A stretch of 20,905 nt of DNA from a candidate division SR1 bacterium (GCA_002746475.1 PDOX01000011.1:1-20905), one strand, 5' to 3'. Positions 8,214 through 20,223 are shown, numbered from the stretch's first letter. The notes: a model not told the origin generated them from the sequence alone. Made by a program: numbers and translations.

Positions 8214-11200
8214 ATGACTTCAACTCCACAACAAAAAAAACAGGTTGAAAAGCAAGCTATTGTGCAAAAAAAAGTAGAAACTGTTGATGTTAAACAACAG
8301 CTTGATGAAAAGAAAAAAAAATTGCTTGAAATTAAGCAGAAACTTGAAAAGCAAACAGATACAGCAAAGGTAGAAGCATTGAAAAAAGAATCAGAACAAG
8401 TAAAGAAGGAACTTGATACGTTTTTGAATACTATTAAACAATCAGAAAGAAAAAAATATCAGCCAGAAATAAAAGAATTGAAAACTATGCAGACTGAGAT
8501 CGCTAACATTATTGCAAAATCTAAGAAAGAGTTGAAAGAGGTTGAAAAAGGTATTGTTGAAAAAGTATGAGATTGGGTAAAGGGAGATGAGAAAGAAAAA
8601 TATCATGGATGGATGCAATGACTTCGTTGAACCGCGGTTGCTGGTGGAGTGATTGGTTGAGCTGTTGCTATTGGAGCAATGGTTGGAAAAGCGTTCGATT
8701 GGATTTCTGGAGGTGTCAAGAAAACATGGAATTGGATATTTGGAAAGAAAAAGAATATAGAGAGTAATAAAGAAAAAGAATTTTTTGATACTTGGTATGG
8801 AAAGACCTTAAAGTGGGTAGGATTATGAGGAGCCGCAACTTATCTTATAAGAGGATTTTCTACTGGAAATTGGGATTTCTTTTGATTGTTTGGAGGAAAA
8901 TCTCCCGATGCAGTTGATGATGTAGAGGATCAAATCAAAGCTACTGAAAAATTAAAAGAAAAAAATCCTGAAAAATTTAAAAAATATCAGAAACTAGGAG
9001 ACAATATTGATATTCAATATAATACAGTAATGAAAAAGGAGCTTGATGCTTGACGATGATGAATGAGTATTGCAGACTGATATAAAAAATATGTAAATAA
9101 AAACAATATGACACTTGATGATTTTAAAGCTACGGTTCCTATGTGTGTAGATAATGAATTTTCTAGCGTTGATTCCTTACTATCTGAACACTGATATTAT
9201 TCTTATCTTAGATCTAAAAAAATAGAAGATATACAAGGATTGATTTTATGATGGGGAGAAGAAAAAATAAAGAGATTTATTTGACCATATTTATCAACGC
9301 TTACTTCTTTTATTCCATTTAAAGGGAAGAATCGAAGCGATAGTGTTAAAAAATGGATGGAGTCATGAACTCAAACAGATAGGAAAAATGAGTTAGATTT
9401 CTTTTTCAGACAGTATGTTAAAGTTATGCAATATGCACAAGATAAACGTCATATACTAGTAGAAAAAATTGCAGAAGAAAAGTATCAATTCTTAAAAGAA
9501 GATCATTCTACATTCGATGATGCTATTAATGATTCTGAATGGTTAGATAAATATGTCTATTGAGATGAGAGATATAGAAATTTTAATGGAGGGAAGCTAC
9601 ATCAAGCTGTTGATGTTATGAAGGCACAAAATATTTTTGATGCTTCTCTTTCTAAAAATATGGAAAAAGAAAAAGTTGGTGCTGATGCACAAAGAGATCT
9701 AATACTAAAAGATTCAAATGGGAAAGATAATTTACAAAAATTTATCAATTTAAATTGACAATTAACTCCTGAATTAAAATCTAGTGGAATAGATCTTTGT
9801 AATAAAATGAGTAAGGATATTCGTGAAAATTTTGATAAAGATTGGTCATACTTGTATTTTAGTTCGTTCCATGAAACAATAAATTCTAAGAATAAAAATA
9901 TACAAGAATTTTTGGAGAAATCATGATTAGATGCATTAAAAAATGGTATGATTAAAGATTTTGCTGAATATAAAAATAAGATTGAAAATTGAACAATAAC
10001 ACCGGAAGAAATAAAAGAGTATATTAATCTTATTAATAGTTATTTTGCTACAAAGAAAGAAATTCTAATATGAGCAAAAGCTATCCAACAGATGAAAAAT
10101 GATGATCCTAATATATGAGAAAAAATATTAAATATTGGGATGGCAGTAGTTAGTGATTTACGATATCATACAAAGAAATCAGGAGAAAAACTTTGGAAGG
10201 GAGAATATTTATCATGATGGCTGACAGCAACAGCTCCTTTATTAGTTGGTGGGGGTGTTATTACATGAATTGGTCAAGTTAAGGGTAGTAAGAGAATGCA
10301 GAATTTTTGAAAATTTATTAGAGATGCTAATATATTTTCATTTATGTGGAGACGTCAAGGAACTGCAATGCGTCATGGTACAAGACTTCTAGGTCTAAAA
10401 AATTTAAGTAATACACCATTTCGGTTACTAAAAAATAGATATAACATTCCTAATGGAGATCAATTATTATATCAAGATATTATTGAGTGAAAGGTTCATG
10501 GAGCAGTTACAGAGAAATTATGTAAATTAAATAATCCTAGATGGAAAAATATAGGAAAATGACAGGTAAATTCTATGACTGAATTTATGCAGAAAATAGC
10601 TGGGAAGACAACAGTTGATATGCCAGATAATTATTTAAGGACTTTATTTTTTAACCAAGAAAATATTCCATTTACAAAAAACAAATCTTTGAGAAATCTG
10701 TTTTTTAAACAGGAAAAAATATGAGTGTGGGAAAATACTAAAGGAGTATGGAATGGATATCGTAAAAAAATATTTAATATTACAGGAATGCATCATGTAG
10801 AAGTATTAGATAATTTTATGAACTGAGAAGCATGAAGAATCTCAAAATTTGCTAAATTATCAGAAAATCAAAAAAATTTATTTAAAGAAGTGATTTTAGG
10901 TGGAGAATTTAAAGATATAAAAAACTTATATCATATCATAGAAAATATTGATAAAATAAATTTGGATTCTATGACTTCAAAGCAGATTATGATACTATCA
11001 GAACAGTTATCTAAAACACTTGATGATTTTTCAGAAGTATATAGATTAGAAGCTAAATTTCAGGGAATTTTAAAAAATATTAGTATAGAAGATACAGAAA
11101 ACTTACTCAAAAAGCCAATATTTAGTATGATTGAATCAGAAATAAAGATATTAAAAAATGATTTAAAAAATACGAAAAATACAAGTAAAGTTAAACAAAT

Positions 11201-11630
11201 CCAGAAACAAATTGAGCAGATAGAATATCTTAGAAAAGAATTAGTAAAATGAGGAGAAAGTGTAGTAGATCAATCAACAGAATTATTGAAAATCCTTAAA
11301 GGAGATAAGAGCTTTTCACATGCTATTAGTCAGTTGACTATATTGAAAAAATTAGAGGGGCAAAAATTTGTAAGTACTATTATAGATCCTACGACGAACA
11401 AACCATTGGTAAGAAACCTAGATGATGTTATTAAAAGTTTAGATCATGATGCTATATTAAAATTGAAAGGGAATAATATTGCATGAATAAGTGATGAATC
11501 TTTAGATGGGTTAGTAGATACATTTAAAGCATTAAAGAAATCTAGAAATGCTAGTAAATTATTATCTAATACCGATGATATACTGAAATGAATCAAGACA
11601 CTTGTTAAGTTCTTAGCAAAGGCATCATAA
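8214..11630 (+). CDS. Giant helical protein, 1138 residues, first gene of an unknown three-gene operon
   Basis: Continuous for 1139 codons with about 30 in-frame UGA=Gly codons, ending in TAA. Residues 1-118 are a Lys/Glu/Gln-rich coiled coil. A glycine-rich hydrophobic segment follows (about 137-160, LRGTAVAGGVIGGAVAIG), then another weak one (about 201-213), and a third (about 670-690, LTATAPLLVGGGVITGIG). The rest is rich in Lys, Asp, Asn and Ile, looks almost wholly helical, and includes coiled-coil stretches near residues 930-1010. There is no signal peptide. No family was recognised. The first hydrophobic segment resembles one in the next gene (IRGMATSVGGVAGTVALS), suggesting distant kinship. 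CGA or CGG codons occur at several places, for example within DAG-x-GGMSIADGY; with the Absconditabacterales code these are Trp. There is no Shine-Dalgarno sequence before the ATG. A structural or membrane-associated role is a guess. Confidence 0.8.
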
Positions 11631-11656
11631 TAAATTTAAATCTAAATTATATTACT

Positions 11657-14600
11657 ATGGCAAAAGTAGAACAACTCAAACAGGAAATATCTGAATATTA
11701 TCTTGATAATTTGAAGGATGAATTATGATGGTTTAAATCATTAGCACTTTTACCGATAGAAAAAAAAGTGAAAGATATTTTAATAGGGAAAAAGAAACTT
11801 CCTGAAAATTTTAATGAAGTAGAGGAGTTTTGACGATGGAAAAATATTATTAATTTTATTTCTCCAACAACAGCAAATAAAATCTTTGATTTTATGAAAG
11901 AAAAGAGACTAGAAATAGAAAAAAGAAAAACAGAAAGAGAGTTAAATAAATTAAAAGCACAGATTTTAGGGGTATCATTAGATGATGAAGATGATAATAC
12001 TCACAATAATATAGATGATAGCAATACTATAGTGCAATGAGTAGATGATGTGACGCAATGATCAACAGATGCTAGTCAGCAAAATACTAGCCAAGTAAAT
12101 AATAATCAAACAGGAAATGATGAAAATAGTCAGTCTAACACTGTTATAAGATGAATGGCTACATCGGTAGGATGAGTAGCATGAACAGTTGCTTTGAGTA
12201 AATCTATGAACACAAGAGAGTTAAAAAAAATGAGTGAGTGATTGACCTGAGAACAAGTAAAATGAACAGTAGAAAATGCAATTGATGCATTAAAGAAGCA
12301 AAAAAGAGTTCTAGGATCTCGTCTAAGTTCAAAGCAAATAAAATCTATTAATAAACATATTAGGACATTAGAAAAGTGACTTCCAGATATAGGAGATGAA
12401 ACAGTTGGTTTATTAAAATCTTGGCAGAAACTTGAATGAAAATTACCAAAAGAACTTTTGAAAGAGACTGGATTAACAGTAGATCAACTTTCTAAAATTG
12501 AAAAGCATATACCAGAACTTTCTAAGGCTAAGAATATTGATGAAGCAAAAAGAATACTGCGTCAAAAAAATATTACAGATATAAATGATGATGTCTTGAA
12601 AGCTTTGTTAAATGCTGGTAGTGAACAAGAAATGAAAACTATGACCAGAATTTTGAAACATGGGAATAAAATGAATAAATTCTTGCAAACACTGTCATGA
12701 GCAATGTTGATTGATGTTGCTTTCGCAGGTTTAGATGTATGGATGTATCTGGAAACACAAAAGGAGGCTGATCTTATTGAAAAAGTTAATAAGGTAAGAG
12801 CAGAAAATAAAAGAAATCAGGCAACATGGCAAGCAGTAATAGCTGGATCCTCCTTTGCAGCAGAAGTTGTGTTGGCATTTGTAAGTATAGGGAGCGGTGG
12901 TGGTCCTCTTGGCGTTCTTGCATGATTAGCAATTGGGGCAGCTACTGCTGCTGTAAGTATGTGAGTAGATTCATTGTATTTTGATGTAAATGATTTCTAT
13001 ACCCAAAATAAAGAAGACTTTTTAAGACAAGAAAAAGCGAAAAGAAATCAGGCTATTTTACAGTTAATACACAATCAGAAAAAATGAAATATTTCTTTAA
13101 ATGAAAAAGTTCATCATACATTTAATGATTCTGTAGATAAAGAACATACATTAGAAGATGCTTGTTGGTCAACGATTTTTATGGATGAATTGCAAAATGG
13201 AAAATTTGATACATGTACCTCATTGTGGGAATATGTATCCAGTGGGAAGAGTAAAGAAGATTTTCTTGCAACACTTTCCGATACAAAAAAAACAGAGTTT
13301 AATACAAAGTGGACTGAGATAGAAAAGAAGATTCATTTGAGAATGGAATATATTGTTAAAGTTTTCAGGAAGAATACTGTGATTGATAAAATAAAAGGTG
13401 CTGGAGGAATGCAATATTTATCAGAAATCTTTACACAATCAAAAATATATGCACAGATGAAAGAGGATAACAAGCGAGATGACAAAAAATCTATAGAAGA
13501 AAATAGTAGTGTATATAAAATGGAATTCTTTTCTGGATTTCCAAAAAATAAACTAGAAAAAATAGAAAATATTAAAAAGGAACAACCATATCTTTTTCAA
13601 GAATTATTTGCTACTTTTAGTCGTAGTTCACTTTTGAGAGAGGATGAAGAAAGTCCAAACTATAATGAGAATGTGAAGCTAGTTGAAAAGTATAGAGAAT
13701 GGTTAAATCTGACACAATTAGATGTAGAAAGATATGTCTTGCAAATTCCTGATTCACATAAAAATGTAAATTTTATTGAAAAATTTATAGAAGCAGATTT
13801 TGATCTAAATAAAGTTAAGTATACAACGAATACAGAAGAAGATATTATTGCTATTGTTCAACAAAATCAAGAAAGAAATGGAACTATGGAATATTCTGAT
13901 AATATATTACAAAATGTAATGTATAGATTAGCAAAAGAATTATATGGATATACAGGGAATAATGATAAAAATACAATCATGGAATTTTATAGTGAATGAA
14001 CAGATGGCGTTCATGGGGTATATTATAAAGATAAACGAAAAGTAAATAATGATTGGACTATAGATAAAGGATTACTTTCATCATTATGAAGACCATTAAA
14101 AAATAAAGATGTTGAAAAAAGAGTAAATCAGTTTATAGTAAATTTTACATCTAAATCTACAATTGATACAGCAACAGAATCTATTGATAGAAAATTACAA
14201 AAAGAATTAGAGAATAAAATTAGAGTTATTGTGACTGAGGAATTATCTGTCCGTACAGAAGAGAATAAAGAAGAGGTTAAAAATCAGATTAAAGAATTTA
14301 TAAAAAAACAAGCAAGTAATGGTAGATATGTTGAATTACCATATTTTTTACTCATTAGTGCAAAGAGAGCAGGATTAGGTGATTTGCAAAGACAATTTTT
14401 TACTTATAAAAATGGTAAAATAGAAGTATGTTTAATGCAATCTGAGCTTACTAATACTCAAAATATAGCAGAAAGAAAATCATATATAACAAAAGTTCGT
14501 GAGAAGTTTACTCCAGAAGAACAGCAATATATTGATAAAGTAGAATCTGCACATATGAGACTAGAAAACTTGAGAAATGTTGAATGATCTTGATTGGGAT

Positions 14601-15766
14601 GAACAAAAGAAGATGAATTAGATATTCCTAAAGAAATAGAAATCCTTATTAGTGATAAATATAAAGAACGAGAAGCATTAAAGGCTAATCTTTTAGTGTA
14701 TGATATTAAGATTGCGAAATCGTTGCTTACTAACAAAGCCATGGAAATGGAACAATACTTTGATGAGTTGTATAGAGGAATATTGATACTTCAGGCTAAA
14801 AGGTCATTGTGGGATTTTAAGCGAAGTAATGATGTAGATAGTATTGTATATTACGACCAAGCATTAAAGCTATGAAAAACAGAAATAGAAAAAAATAAAT
14901 ATATATTTGATCAAGAGACAGGGAAACTTAATATTTCAGATGGGATGCCAATCCAAGATACTATCTTAAAACAGTTTTATGATAAACAATTAAATCATTA
15001 CACTATCAATATTGATTGAAAAGAAAAAACAATTACTGAACTTTGGGCATCAAAATATCATGATGAGAAAAATTTGGCGAAAGAAGCTTCTGAAAAGATT
15101 TTTCTTGTAATATTAGAAGGTTGTTTACTTAATTTTGATAAAAATGGGAATATTGATGCTATAAAAAGTTGAAAGGGGAACCTTAATGGATTGCGTTTTG
15201 ATAATTCAATGTTTGTCAAAAAAATCCAAAGTAGAATAAAGAAATATCTTGAAGCAATTACAATCCTACCACATACTAATATGAATAATACAAATGTAAA
15301 AGGAAATCAAAAAATAGTTATGATTTCAGAAAAAGGTAATGAAGTAGTTAAGAATATTTTTCTCCTTCAACAGCAAATAGAGGAAAGAAAAGATAATATT
15401 GTTTGGCAATGAAAGAGATGAAATATTATATTTGATCCAGAAACTTCTGAGGTAAAAAGTTGGGGTGTAGCAACAAAAATAGAAGAAAAAAACTGAAAAA
15501 TATCATTTGCAGAATGAAAGATCTCTGGATCGGTAGAGGAGATGCTTTGATTAATTAATATTACCAACCGAATACAATGAGAATATCTCATTCAACATCC
15601 AGAATTCAAAGGAAAGTTCCAGTCTGATTGAATAGAAATTGAGGTCAATGATGGGGTAGTATTTGATACCACAATATTAAGCACTGAGGCAATTAAACAA
15701 AACTTCCCATATTTGAACAATAAACAGAAACTTGAACAATTTATTGAGTATCTCAATACACTTTAA
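11657..15766 (+). CDS. Giant helical protein, 1369 residues, second gene of the unknown operon
   Basis: Continuous for 1370 codons with many UGA=Gly codons, ending in TAA, 26 bases after the previous gene. An N-terminal helical region (about 1-110) leads to an acidic Asn/Gln-rich linker (about 110-160). Then come a glycine-rich segment (about 164-182), a helical region with short recurring motifs, and hydrophobic stretches at about 349-365 (AMLIDVAFAGLDVWMYL) and 392-440 (rich in Ala, Gly and Val, containing SIGSGGGPLGVLAGLAIGAA) that could span or insert into a membrane. The remaining 900 residues are highly charged and helical. The last 120 residues become more beta-like (NIIFDPETSEV, GVVFDTTILS). 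No signal peptide, catalytic motif or known family was recognised. Long helical proteins with a hydrophobic hairpin also occur among toxins and injected effectors, but nothing here proves that. Confidence 0.8.
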
Positions 15767-15789
15767 TTTAATTCTTACATACTAAGACC

Positions 15790-16806
15790 ATGCCTAATGT
15801 AACCATAGAACAAGTAGTTGATACTGTAATAAAAAAGAGAGAGGAGAAAAAAGCTGATAGTTTTTTTGCAGATATTTTTTGAGATTTTAAGATGTCAAAT
15901 GAGGAAGCAAAAAAGTTTCTTCTTCCCGAAGATGCTAATGGGAAAGAAAGTTTTTTGAGTAAATTAGAGCAACTGAAAAATTTTTCTTTTATGAATATTT
16001 TGAAACCATTTTTTAATACTGATTTATCAAAATTAAAAACATATCTTGAAGTGAATAAGGATAATGCTTTTGCCTTGTGAAAATTAAAACAACAAATTGA
16101 ACAGCAAAAAAAACTTAATATTGAGTTGGCACTTCAAAAAGCAAAAAACAATACCGCACAAAATGTGCAGTCAAATCCGACTCAGAATGCGCAATCAAAA
16201 CCAGTTCAGATAAATAGTTTACAAGAAAATACTCACTATGAGTATGATGATTTTTCTGATAATAATTATGTTTGACCATATTCATTAGAGTGGTATCAAC
16301 AGAGAAAAACAGCTCAAAAATTAGCAAAGGTTGTGGTGGAGAATGGTCCCTATAAACAATCTAGAAAGAATAATTGTGGAGCAGGAGTAAGAGCTATTCT
16401 TCATCATTATATGTGATTTAATGGATTTCCTACTTCTTGAGCAAATTGAGAGACACGAGATACGATATTAGAGCAGAGATATATAACAACAAACAATTGA
16501 AAAAAAGTAAAATTTGAAAAAAGGAAAGTAAAAACTCCCTATGAAGCGAAGCCATGAGCAATAATCCCATATGAAGCAAATGCTGAACTATGAAGTCCTG
16601 CTCGTAAAAAATATGGACATATTGAGGTAAAGTGAAGCGATTGAAATTATTATTTTGATAGAAAAGGTAAAAGTCCTTGATGATCAGCGAGAGTATCGTT
16701 TGCGGAGGCACAAAAAATGACAGCAGAGGAGTATAGAAGAAAGACATGATTCCAAGGATATGTATATTATCCTGTGATAGAATGAGAGTTGGATCAGGTT
16801 GCGTAA
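15790..16806 (+). CDS. Protein with C-terminal NlpC/P60- or CHAP-like cysteine peptidase domain
   Basis: A 338-residue protein, 23 bases after the previous gene, ending in TAA. Residues 1-125 are helical and charged (MPNVTIEQVVDTVIKK...), followed by a Gln/Asn/Ser linker (about 125-150) and a C-terminal domain (about 160-330). That domain has the layout of NlpC/P60 or CHAP amidases: NNCGAG with the candidate nucleophile C196, the turn motif KPGAIIPY (its glycine is TGA), and YGHIEV with candidate H277, followed by GSDGNYYFD as in the beta hairpin of these enzymes. Such domains cut peptidoglycan peptides or amide bonds. No signal peptide is visible, so it either acts inside the cell, is exported by a dedicated machine, or is carried by its giant neighbours. 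The N-terminal helical region plus linker resembles the layout of the preceding gene's start. The catalytic assignment rests on motif spacing only. Confidence 0.75.
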
Positions 16807-16840
16807 TTCTTCTTTCTAATTTCCTCTTCCAATTTCTTTA

Positions 16841-16897
16841 AAAAAAACTATTATCATTCATAGTATAGTATTTGTTGTGAGTGGTAATAGTTTTTTT
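16841..16897 (+). terminator. Long rho-independent terminator after the giant operon
   Basis: Two 20-base arms, AAAAAAACTATTATCATTCA (16841-16860) and TGAGTGGTAATAGTTTTTTT (16878-16897), pair along their full length if two G-U pairs are allowed, around a 17-base loop, and the second arm ends in seven T. It lies 34 bases after the peptidase stop and 20 bases before the sugar transferase ATG, so it may also attenuate read-through into that gene. Confidence 0.82.
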
Positions 16898-16909
16898 ATT
16901 TGCTAAGTT

Positions 16910-16915
16910 GGGAGG
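16910..16915 (+). promoter_or_regulatory. GGGAGG, possible ribosome binding site unusually close to the sugar transferase ATG
   Basis: GGGAGG ends only 2 bases before the ATG at 16918, closer than the usual 5-9. Most other genes here have no such motif. An upstream in-frame TTG at 16900 is an alternative start without a site of its own. Confidence 0.35.
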
Positions 16916-16917
16916 TT

Positions 16918-18270
16918 ATGAAAAAATCATATCTTGTTCGTGCTATGAGACCGTTGATTCATTTTATGATTTTTTTGGTGGTATTTTTCTTGATGTATAG
17001 ATTGCGTTTGGTGACGGATCTCATTCCAGGAATTCAGCTCCCAATTCCACAAATGGATTATACGTTCACGATGTTCTTTGCCTTGCTATCATCATTGGTA
17101 TTTGTCAGTATTGGGATCATTGGTAAATTGTATATTATTCATAGAAAATCAGATCGTTCGTTTCGTCTGTTGTTGAAAGTCTGGTTTTCATGGTTGATTG
17201 TTAATACTTTTTTTCTCTATTTCGGGACAGGATTGCTCCGAGAAAATAGTGTATCAAGATTTGTCTTGCTCGTTTCTGGGGTGCTAGGTTTAGTATTATG
17301 TTTGCTTTTTGATAGTATTCGATATTATCTAGAAAAAAGATGGTATAAAAAGAATATGAGAAGAAATCTTATTATCTCAACAAATATCACGAGACATCAA
17401 GCGATTATTGCACAACTTACAGACTATGCTCATGCAAATATTACGGTTATTGAACCAAAAGATATTAGTTACGACAAGCGTTTAAAAACTTATGCCAGTA
17501 TTTATATTATTGGAGATGTGGGAAAACAAATATTGCAAGAGGTCTTTGATCAAATCAGATTTGCTTCTACGAGATTTTTCCATTTTTCGGAAGGGCAGTT
17601 TGTACAAGATGTTGTGTATAAACCTGAATATATTGCGAATACCATTGCACTGGAATATACCCATTCTACGCTTGATGGTTGGTCATTGGTGTTCAAGAGG
17701 ATTTTTGATATTGTTGTGAGTACTATTGCATTGATCTTGCTTTCTCCTGTGTTTCTGATTGTTGCAATAGCGATAAAATTTGAAAGTAAGTGACCGGTAT
17801 TATTTTTTCAGAAAAGAGTAGGGAAATGAGGGAAAATATTCACTTTCGTGAAATTTAGGAGTATGGTTAGTAATGCAGAAGATCTGAAAAAAGATTTGCT
17901 TGCAAAAAATGAGAGAAAGGGACCGCTATTTAAAATAAAAAATGATCCAAGAATCACAAAAGTCGGAAAATTTATCAGAAAAACTTCAATCGATGAATTG
18001 CCTCAGTTATTTTGTGTATTAGCAGGAACGATGTCTTTGGTTGGTCCAAGACCCCATCTCCCAGCAGAAGTAGAAAAATATGAAGAACGAGAAAAAAGAT
18101 TACTTTCCGTGACACCGTGAATCACTGGGTATGCTCAGGTGTTTGGGAGAGATAATATTCCCTTTTCACAGGAGGCAAAACTTGATCTGTATTACATCCA
18201 GAATTGGTCAGTTGCCATGGATATTTATGTTATTCTTAATACCTTTTTAGTAGTGTTTAAGGGGAAGTAG
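16918..18270 (+). CDS. Undecaprenyl-phosphate sugar phosphotransferase (WbaP/WcaJ-type, bacterial sugar transferase family)
   Basis: A membrane enzyme that starts surface polysaccharide or glycan synthesis by moving a sugar-1-phosphate from a UDP-sugar onto undecaprenyl phosphate. The 450-residue protein has about four N-terminal membrane segments (about 10-145), a degenerate nucleotide-binding-like middle region, one further membrane helix (about 265-285) and the catalytic domain. Family motifs: [42 protein letters not shown] with the catalytic Asp-Glu pair, [22 protein letters not shown]=Gly at residue 292 (the G of GP), 304 (RVGKG) and 401 (PGITG) are invariant glycines in the family and are key proof of the code. 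CGA at residue 391 lies in KYEE-x-EKRLLSV, where relatives commonly have Trp. Stop is TAG. The sugar cannot be told. Confidence 0.93.
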
Positions 18271-18374
18271 AGAACATTAAGAGGGATTAGAAAAGATATC
18301 AAATAAGAAAACTAAATAGAGGGAACAAATAAAGATAGTAAAGTATTGAAAAATATGAAAGAGAAAATGATAGG

Positions 18375-19349
18375 TTATTTACATGATTGGCTATGGGGTT
18401 GGATGTCTGTATCTGCTTCTTTTTGAATTAAATTCGCAATAGTGTCCTTACTTTCTCATTCAAAAACTACAGTATCGTTAAGATATTCCTCGGATTCACG
18501 ATACAGTTGTTCATCCTTGTAACTACAGATAATGATGCTCACTAAAACAATCCCAATTCCTATAATATTAATAGTACTAAGTTCAGTTTTAAAGAGAAGA
18601 ATAGATCAAATAATTGTGATTATTGGTGTGATGTAATCGAAATAGATAATCTTATCTCCTAGTGTTTCTATAGATTTAGATCGTAATATTGGGGCTATAA
18701 GTGTAGGTAAAAACCCTAGTGCTAAAAATATAATGTAGTAATATCAAGGTATTTCACTAAATATACTAATATTTCCATAACGTAATAAAAAATATATCAG
18801 TATTACACAACCAGATAATAAATTTCATATACTGAGAGTTTGTATGGGTTTTTGTACTGTTCCGACGAATATCATTAAATATGCCCAAGCGATTGCACTG
18901 CATAAAGGAATCAATATATAAAGTAGGTTAAAGCTTTCGATTGTATTGCGATTTATACTCAGTAATGAGACCCCTATAATCAGAAACACACCAAGAATAT
19001 AATTGTGTTTTTTAAGAGGGCTTTTGTATTTTCGGGCATAAATGATTTTTTGAAAAAAGGGTGCATTTTTTATAATAAGTGTCGTGAGAATAATATCCCC
19101 TATCAATATCCCATAAAAATTTCCTAGATAATGCACAAGAGTTGCAATACTTATGATAGCTATATTAATACTATTGTTTTTGGTAAATAATTGTTTGATA
19201 TTTTTGGTTGTAAAAATAATTCCTAGTCCAGAAAACAAAAGGATCAGTCATAATACAAGGAAAAAATTAAAATCAGAAAAAAAATATTTTAAGACTAATG
19301 GAGCGATTCATCGTAAAATAATAGCAAACCAAACATTTAAATATTGCAT
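18375..19349 (-). CDS. EamA/DMT-superfamily membrane transporter
   Basis: A 324-residue protein with about ten hydrophobic segments, the size and layout of two-repeat EamA transporters, which move small metabolites such as amino acids or their derivatives. The first segment reads FAII followed by TTA-CGA-TGA-ATC-GCT-CCA. With CGA=Trp and UGA=Gly this is LWGIAP, the hallmark N-terminal LWG motif of the family; with CGA=Arg it would be lost. The C-terminal repeat has the typical YFDYITPIITIIGSILLF, with a TGA glycine. A polar tail of about 50 residues, EESEEYLND-like and acidic, follows the last segment and is unusual for the family. The start lies 4 bases after the stop of the upstream deacylase gene, so the two are co-transcribed. 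Stop is TAA; the gene converges on the sugar transferase, with no clear terminator in the 104-base gap. Confidence 0.85.
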
Positions 19350-19353
19350 AAAA

Positions 19354-20223
19354 TTATTCTAATTTTTCAAATAAAAATCATGCCCCATCTGTAGCTTTAG
19401 GATTTTTTGCAGGGATTCCAAGATAAATATTTTTTCCTAAAGTATTTCTGTATTCTTTGTCTTGATCTTTTGCAAAGATTTCATTTTCTTCTAAAGATGT
19501 AAATCATACAAACGGTTTTGTAAATGTAAAATTATCTGTTAATGGTTGGATTTTTTCTTTAAACTGATAAATATTTTGGTGTTCTATATTATTTGTACTA
19601 TTATAGCTGTTTATATGAATAGCATTATAATAAGATAAAAAGTTTATTATTTGCTGTTTCCCTTTTTCGAGTCAATTTGGGTCATTGTGATGTCCACACT
19701 CAATTCCATATCCTTCTGTATTATTTCTTTTACAGTATCAGATAATGCTTCATGATTTTTTAAGATCATCAACTAAAATAGTTTCTAAGCTGAAAATAGC
19801 TTTTGTTGTTTGAATATTATTCTTATCGCAAATAGCTACGAGATCATAACTATTAGAAAAACTATGAATATCTAGTACAATATCTAGTTCATTCAATATG
19901 GGTTTTAGCTCTTCTAATCTTTTATATTCATAGCTTTGAGGATTAAATATTTGATTAGAAATACGATTCATATTATCATCAATGAATCTTGTTTGTTTTT
20001 TATAAGCAAGAGGATTCATCGTTATCAAAAATATTTTTCCTTGTTGAAGTTTTTTTTTGATAGTAATATCTTCTTCTAAATACTTAAATATTTTTAATCC
20101 AACAGTTTCATTGCCATGCGTAATGGCAAGTATTCCAATATTTTTTCATGGTTTTCAAGAATCAATAACTGTAATTCAAGAAATATTTTTGTATTTATTT
20201 TTTAGAAACTTTTGTATTAGCAT
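19354..20223 (-). CDS. AstE/AspA-type zinc carboxypeptidase-like deacylase (M14 family)
   Basis: A cytoplasmic zinc enzyme of the succinylglutamate desuccinylase/aspartoacylase family, which removes an acyl group from an N-acyl amino acid or similar amide. The 289-residue protein has the zinc motif ITHGNETVG (H36, E39), the MNPLAYKKQTRF...DDNMNRI segment matching the family's NPxA..xxR...DxNR, the second zinc histidine in LDIHSFSNS, and GYGIECGHHND matching the family's E-x-G region that carries the catalytic Glu. Six or more glycines are UGA. The ATG overlaps the stop of the GNAT gene (TAATG at 20225-20221), which favours translational coupling, and the transporter gene follows after 4 bases. 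The substrate is unknown; the acetyltransferase and transporter on either side suggest an N-acylated amino acid or peptide-like metabolite. Confidence 0.88.

Noticed and set aside
8571..11590. UGA as selenocysteine or occasional read-through
   Set aside because: Far too many UGA codons, no SECIS-like pattern, and they sit at glycine sites of non-selenoproteins.
16115..16747. Hydrophobic minus-strand frames opposite the cysteine peptidase gene
   Set aside because: They are antisense to a gene with recognisable motifs and have no start signals.
18271..18374. Terminator between the sugar transferase and the converging transporter gene
   Set aside because: The gap is purine-rich with no convincing inverted repeat, so none was called.
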